A DNA stretch of 9,527 nucleotides from NCBI GenBank assembly GCA_036266845.1, contig DATAXI010000198.1, positions 1-9,527 of the forward strand, in the 5' to 3' direction. Within the stretch, counting starts at the first letter, position 1. Every line of letters starts with the position of its first letter. Both the position numbers and the translations under genes were made by a program. The notes under the pieces were generated by a model, which had not been told where the DNA came from, searched no databases, and saw only the letters and a list, made by a program, of their open reading frames with translations. Positions 6,677 to 9,527 of the stretch are shown piece by piece. This DNA comes from DATAXI01 sp036266845 (GTDB taxonomy: Bacteria; Verrucomicrobiota; Verrucomicrobiia; Chthoniobacterales; Chthoniobacteraceae).

Positions 6677-7579
6677 ATGCCCTCCCTTACCGGTCTAGTC
6701 AAATTGCTGCGTCCCCGCCAATGGACGAAGAACCTGGTGTGCCTGGGGGGCGTTTTCTTCAGCGGGAATGCGCTATCCCGGCATGCGGACGTCCGCGCGG
6801 GGATCGCGCTGGCGGGTTTCTGCGCGGCATCGGGTTTTGTGTACATCATCAACGATGTGCTGGACCGCGAGCAGGATGGGAAACATCCGCGGAAGAAGCT
6901 GCGGCCGGTTGCGTCCGGAGAGGTGAGCGTGCGGCAGGCGCTGGGCTTTGCCGCGGGGATGCTGGCGGCCGCGCTCGCGCTCGGCTCCACGCTGGGGCTG
7001 GGGGAGGCGGCGATCCTGGGTTTGTACATTGTGATGAACATCGCGTACTCCCTGGGTCTTAAAACCCTGAGCCTGGTGGATGCGATGGTGGTGGCCGCCG
7101 GTTTCATCCTGCGCGTGTATGCGGGCACCGTGGCCGTCTCCGTGGCGCCGAGCGCATGGCTGCTGCTGTGCACGCTTTTCCTGGCGCTCTTCCTGGCATT
7201 CGGCAAGCGGCGGGCGGAAATCAATGCCGTGGGGACAGAGCCCGAGCCGGTGAGGCGGGAGGTGACCGCAACGCGCGCGGTGCTGCACAAGTACAACGTC
7301 GCGATGCTGGACCGCTTCTGCAACATCTGCGCGACGCTGACAATCGCCACGTACGCCCTCTTTACCGTACTGGGGCACACGGATCGCACGCTGATTATCA
7401 CAACCCCGCCGGTGGTGATGGGTATTTTTCGCTACCTGCTGCTGGTGGAGCGTTACCAGGAGGGCGAGGCGCCGGACGCCATCCTGCTGAAGGATTGGGC
7501 CATCCAGCTTGCGATTGTTCTCTGGGGGATTCTTTACGTTGCCGTGATCTACTTCGGCTTGCACATCGATGTCCAATAG
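6677..7579 (+). CDS. UbiA-superfamily transferase, decaprenyl-phosphate phosphoribosyltransferase type
   Basis: With the ATG at 6677 the protein has 300 residues. Starts at 6590 or 6644 are possible, but 6590 sits on the terminator hairpin, and family members begin about 10 residues before 'LRPRQWTKN', as here. No start has a good ribosome site. The prenyl-diphosphate-binding motif is intact: N59-D60-x-x-D63-x-x-x-D67, then H70-P71 and R76-P77-x-A-S80-G81 (NDVLDREQDGKHP...RPVASG). Y124 to R146 holds a second conserved patch (YSLGLKTLSLVDAMVVAAGF...RVYAG). About eight or nine hydrophobic helices fit UbiA. The 'LRPRQWTKN' opening and 'HPRKKLRPVASG' are typical of DPPR synthases, which move 5-phosphoribosyl from PRPP to a polyprenyl phosphate in the cytoplasmic membrane. 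The true lipid acceptor could differ. It overlaps the PgpA gene by 11 bases, so translation is coupled. Confidence 0.85.
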   Translation: MPSLTGLVKLLRPRQWTKNLVCLGGVFFSGNALSRHADVRAGIALAGFCAASGFVYIINDVLDREQDGKHPRKKLRPVASGEVSVRQALGFAAGMLAAALALGSTLGLGEAAILGLYIVMNIAYSLGLKTLSLVDAMVVAAGFILRVYAGTVAVSVAPSAWLLLCTLFLALFLAFGKRRAEINAVGTEPEPVRREVTATRAVLHKYNVAMLDRFCNICATLTIATYALFTVLGHTDRTLIITTPPVVMGIFRYLLLVERYQEGEAPDAILLKDWAIQLAIVLWGILYVAVIYFGLHIDVQ

Positions 7580-8111
7580 CCCCGGCTGGCGGAACCTGAT
7601 CCCCCGTTACGAGGCGCCCGCATTGCCCCGTATGAATGCGCGGGAAAAGGTCGCGCTCGTCATCGGGACGGGGCTGGGCAGCGGGTTTATCAAGCCCATG
7701 GCTCCCTCCTGGGGATCGATTCCCGGCTTTTTCTATTTCATCGCGGTGAGCCGCCTGCCGCTGCCGGCGGCGGTGGCCATCTTTGCCGCGATGCTTTTCC
7801 CCTCTGTCTGGAGCGGGACGATTTGCGAGCGCCTGCTGGGCCGGAAGGATCCGCGGCCCGTGGTGATCGATGAAATCGTGGCGGTCCCATTCGCCCTCTG
7901 GCCGCTCTGGCTGGAATGGCCGGCGCATTTCTCCACCTGGGCGATTCTCTTTGCGATCTACCGCTTTGCCGATTTTCTGAAGCCATGGCCGGCCAACAGC
8001 CTGCAATCCATCGGCGGCGGGCTTGGCATCCTGATCGATGATGTAATCTCCTCGGGATACGTGGGGCTGGGCTTGCTGGCTTTCATCCATTTCCTGCCGG
8101 GCCGGCTGTGA
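7569..8111 (+). CDS. pgpA: PgpA-family phosphatidylglycerophosphatase
   Basis: The protein has 180 residues. PgpA hallmarks are in order: GTGLGSGFIKPMAPSWGSIPG (33-53), a DPRPVVIDEIVAVPFA core with Asp101-Glu102 (94-109), YRFADFLKPWPA (131-142), and GGLGILIDDVISSGY (149-164) with Asp157-Asp158. It has several hydrophobic helices, as expected for an inner-membrane enzyme. The known role is to remove phosphate from phosphatidylglycerophosphate to give phosphatidylglycerol. The ATG lies inside the UbiA gene's end (ATGTCCAATAG), an 11-base overlap, so the two are made together. That raises the possibility that it acts on the phosphoribosyl lipid made by the upstream enzyme, a step for which other bacteria use a PAP2-type phosphatase. 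This is an inference. The simple housekeeping role remains the default. Confidence 0.88.
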   Translation: MSNSPGWRNLIPRYEAPALPRMNAREKVALVIGTGLGSGFIKPMAPSWGSIPGFFYFIAVSRLPLPAAVAIFAAMLFPSVWSGTICERLLGRKDPRPVVIDEIVAVPFALWPLWLEWPAHFSTWAILFAIYRFADFLKPWPANSLQSIGGGLGILIDDVISSGYVGLGLLAFIHFLPGRL

Positions 8112-8116
8112 AGCGC

Positions 8117-8140
8117 CCGGGAAAATGTTGAATTTCCCGG
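8117..8140 (+). terminator. hairpin terminator after pgpA
   Basis: CCGGGAAA (8117-8124) and TTTCCCGG (8133-8140) form an 8-base-pair stem with an 8-base loop, followed by TTT. It lies 6 bases after the pgpA stop. The U-tract is short, so termination may be only partial. It resembles the hairpin at 6592 in its GGGAAA core. Confidence 0.6.
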
Positions 8141-8250
8141 TTTCGCATGGTCTTTGAGAAAGACATCGTCCGGCCTGCCATGATTATCCGTTCCCATTGC
8201 CGCCTGGAGCCCGCCACGGCCCTTTTTTCCCCCGCACCACCGACCAAACC
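8141..8250. other. short intergenic stretch before the glycosyltransferase
   Basis: This holds no gene I can support. It contains a run of six T at 8223-8228 followed by a C-rich stretch, but no convincing hairpin before it. I see no clear -35/-10 pair and no ribosome site before the GTG at 8251. The glycosyltransferase may have its own promoter here or depend on readthrough of the pgpA terminator. Confidence 0.3.
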
Positions 8251-9527
8251 GTGAAAGGCCGTTTCGCATTTGTATTGCTGGCGGGGATGCTGGTGGCGCT
8301 GGTTGCGGTGAGCAACGACAGCCTGTGGATCGATGAATTGGGGACCGCGGTGATCTCCATGCCATCCACGCTCCACGGCTGGTGGCAGGCGATTTACACC
8401 GTCCACAACTCCAACCTGCAGCTCCCGCTCTATATGTTATATATATGGGCGTGGGTGCGCATGGCCGGCATCTCGGCGCTGGCGCTGCGGGATGCGAATA
8501 TCCCATGGTTTCTGCTGGGGCTGTGGGCCATCTATCACTTTTTGAAGCGGCATCCACGGCTGCGCTTCTTTACGGTCCTGCTCTACTGCGTACACCCGTT
8601 TGTCTGGTATTACCTGAGCGAGGTGCGCCCGTACACGATGCAATTGGGCGGGGAGCTGCTGGCTTACGGGGCATTTTTCCAGGCGCTGGACGAGCCGGAG
8701 AAGCCACTGACCGCTTCCTGGTGGTGGCTCTTTCTGGCGGGCATCTTCCTGCTGTGCGCGGTGGGCCTGCTGGGTGTCCCCTGGGCGGCTGCCGTTTGCC
8801 TCTGCATGCTGATGCGGAGGGATTTTCTCTCGTCGGCATTTCGCTCCGGGCTTCCGGCCGTATTGGTGGTGGCGCCGGCATTGCTGGCTCTGGCCGTCTA
8901 TTACGCATGGACGCTCCAGACGGACGCGCGGCCGACGATATCCAACATGCGGCTGACGAGCATCCTGTTTGTCTTTTACGAGCAACTCGGTTTCGTGGGG
9001 CTCGGGCCGGGACGGTTGGAAATTCGCTCCTCGGGTGTGAGGGTATTCCTGCCATTTATCCCGGCGCTTTGCGGCCTGGGCCTGCCGCTGGCCTATGCGA
9101 TTGCATGCGGAGCCGCGGAGGGATTTGGCATCCCGAAGTCGAAACGGATCGCGATATTCCTGGCGGTGCTGATCCCCTGCGCGGCGATTTTTGCGCTGGG
9201 TTATCTTAAGCATTTTCTCGTCCTTGGGCGCCACCTGATGCCGATGTTCCCTTTCCTCCTGCTGGCGGTCGCCTTCGCTCTACACCGGCTTTGGGATGGC
9301 GGCCGCCTCATTAACCGGGTGGTTGTGGTCCTGGTTTTTGCCGGGCTGACGGCGTCCGCCATGGAGTGCCGATTTGCCTACCGCCACCGGCGGGATGATT
9401 ATTGCGATGCCGCCGCGATCGTGAAGAGCGCCCTGGCCCACGGAGAGCGCGTCTGGTGGGCGGGGGATTTCGGAGCGACGGTTTATTACCACCTGCCGCT
9501 ATCCTATACGCTCCAGGGCGGAAATCT
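8251..9527 (+). CDS. GT-C family membrane glycosyltransferase, 3' end beyond window
   Basis: A GTG start at 8251 opens a frame that runs to the window edge: 425 residues and still open. No Shine-Dalgarno is visible, and a TTG at 8197 in the same frame is less likely because the intervening residues are Pro-rich. The N-terminus is a hydrophobic helix, then SNDSLWIDELGTA (21-33). The Asp28-Glu29 pair matches the 'LWxDE' motif of GT39/GT83-type GT-C enzymes, where the acidic residues in the first external loop are catalytic. 'HNSNLQLPLYMLYIWAWVR' and 'EVRPYTMQL' are also familiar from this group. About ten hydrophobic helices follow, then 'RHLMPMFPF' and a soluble 'RHRRDDYCDAAAIVK' segment. These enzymes use polyprenyl-phosphate sugars to glycosylate lipids or proteins outside the membrane. 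The donor is unknown, but the UbiA-like enzyme nearby makes a pentose lipid plausible. Confidence 0.85.
   Translation, partial: MKGRFAFVLLAGMLVALVAVSNDSLWIDELGTAVISMPSTLHGWWQAIYTVHNSNLQLPLYMLYIWAWVRMAGISALALRDANIPWFLLGLWAIYHFLKRHPRLRFFTVLLYCVHPFVWYYLSEVRPYTMQLGGELLAYGAFFQALDEPEKPLTASWWWLFLAGIFLLCAVGLLGVPWAAAVCLCMLMRRDFLSSAFRSGLPAVLVVAPALLALAVYYAWTLQTDARPTISNMRLTSILFVFYEQLGFVGLGPGRLEIRSSGVRVFLPFIPALCGLGLPLAYAIACGAAEGFGIPKSKRIAIFLAVLIPCAAIFALGYLKHFLVLGRHLMPMFPFLLLAVAFALHRLWDGGRLINRVVVVLVFAGLTASAMECRFAYRHRRDDYCDAAAIVKSALAHGERVWWAGDFGATVYYHLPLSYTLQGGN

Noticed and set aside
5101..7401. A 766-residue open frame on the minus strand spanning the HtrA and UbiA genes.
   Set aside because: It is antisense to two genes with intact family motifs, its product is rich in Arg, Gly, His and Pro with no recognisable domain, and long antisense frames are expected in GC-rich DNA with biased codons.
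7398..8090. A 230-residue minus-strand open frame over pgpA.
   Set aside because: It is antisense to pgpA, whose motifs are clear, and its composition is Arg/Pro/Gln-rich without domains.
8382..9209. A 275-residue plus-strand open frame in another frame over the glycosyltransferase.
   Set aside because: The frame from 8251 is open to the window end and has the LWxDE motif and membrane helices; the other is a Gly/Ala/Arg-rich shadow.

Overview
The window is GC-rich bacterial chromosomal DNA with densely packed, often overlapping genes. The organism is probably a Gram-negative bacterium, and my best guess is Verrucomicrobiota. The reasons are the unlinked cassette of pilin-like proteins, the large beta-rich PilX-like protein, and the style of the solo GspG/PilA-like pilin. 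This is an inference from gene style, because the window holds no rRNA or other phylogenetic marker.

Left part (1-4114), minus strand. At the very edge, positions 1-58 or 1-70 read as the possible N-terminus of a transposase leaving the window, so an insertion sequence may start near 118-140. Next comes a tightly coupled four-gene operon, transcribed right to left: a PilV/GspI-like pseudopilin, a PilW/GspJ-like pseudopilin, a large PilX/GspK-like protein, and a small secreted protein. Every junction overlaps (4 bp, about 26 bp and 1 bp), so the four products are probably made together. They look like the tip or minor components of a type IV pilus-like or type II secretion-like filament.

Middle (4115-6622). 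A 331-bp divergent intergenic region separates the operon from a major-pilin-like gene on the plus strand, which has a strong Shine-Dalgarno sequence. A small acidic protein of unknown function and a membrane-anchored HtrA/Deg serine protease with two PDZ domains follow. A strong hairpin terminator ends this run.

Right part (6677-9527), plus strand. A UbiA-superfamily membrane transferase of the polyprenyl-phosphate phosphoribosyltransferase type overlaps a PgpA-family phosphatase gene by 11 bp. A terminator follows, then a GT-C family membrane glycosyltransferase that runs off the window. Together these suggest a lipid-linked pentose (ribose- or arabinose-type) glycosylation module in which PgpA might be the phosphatase for the phosphoribosyl lipid. 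That link is the most interesting hypothesis here, but it is inferred from neighbourhood, not shown. I found no CRISPR array, tRNA, rRNA or clearly novel defence system.
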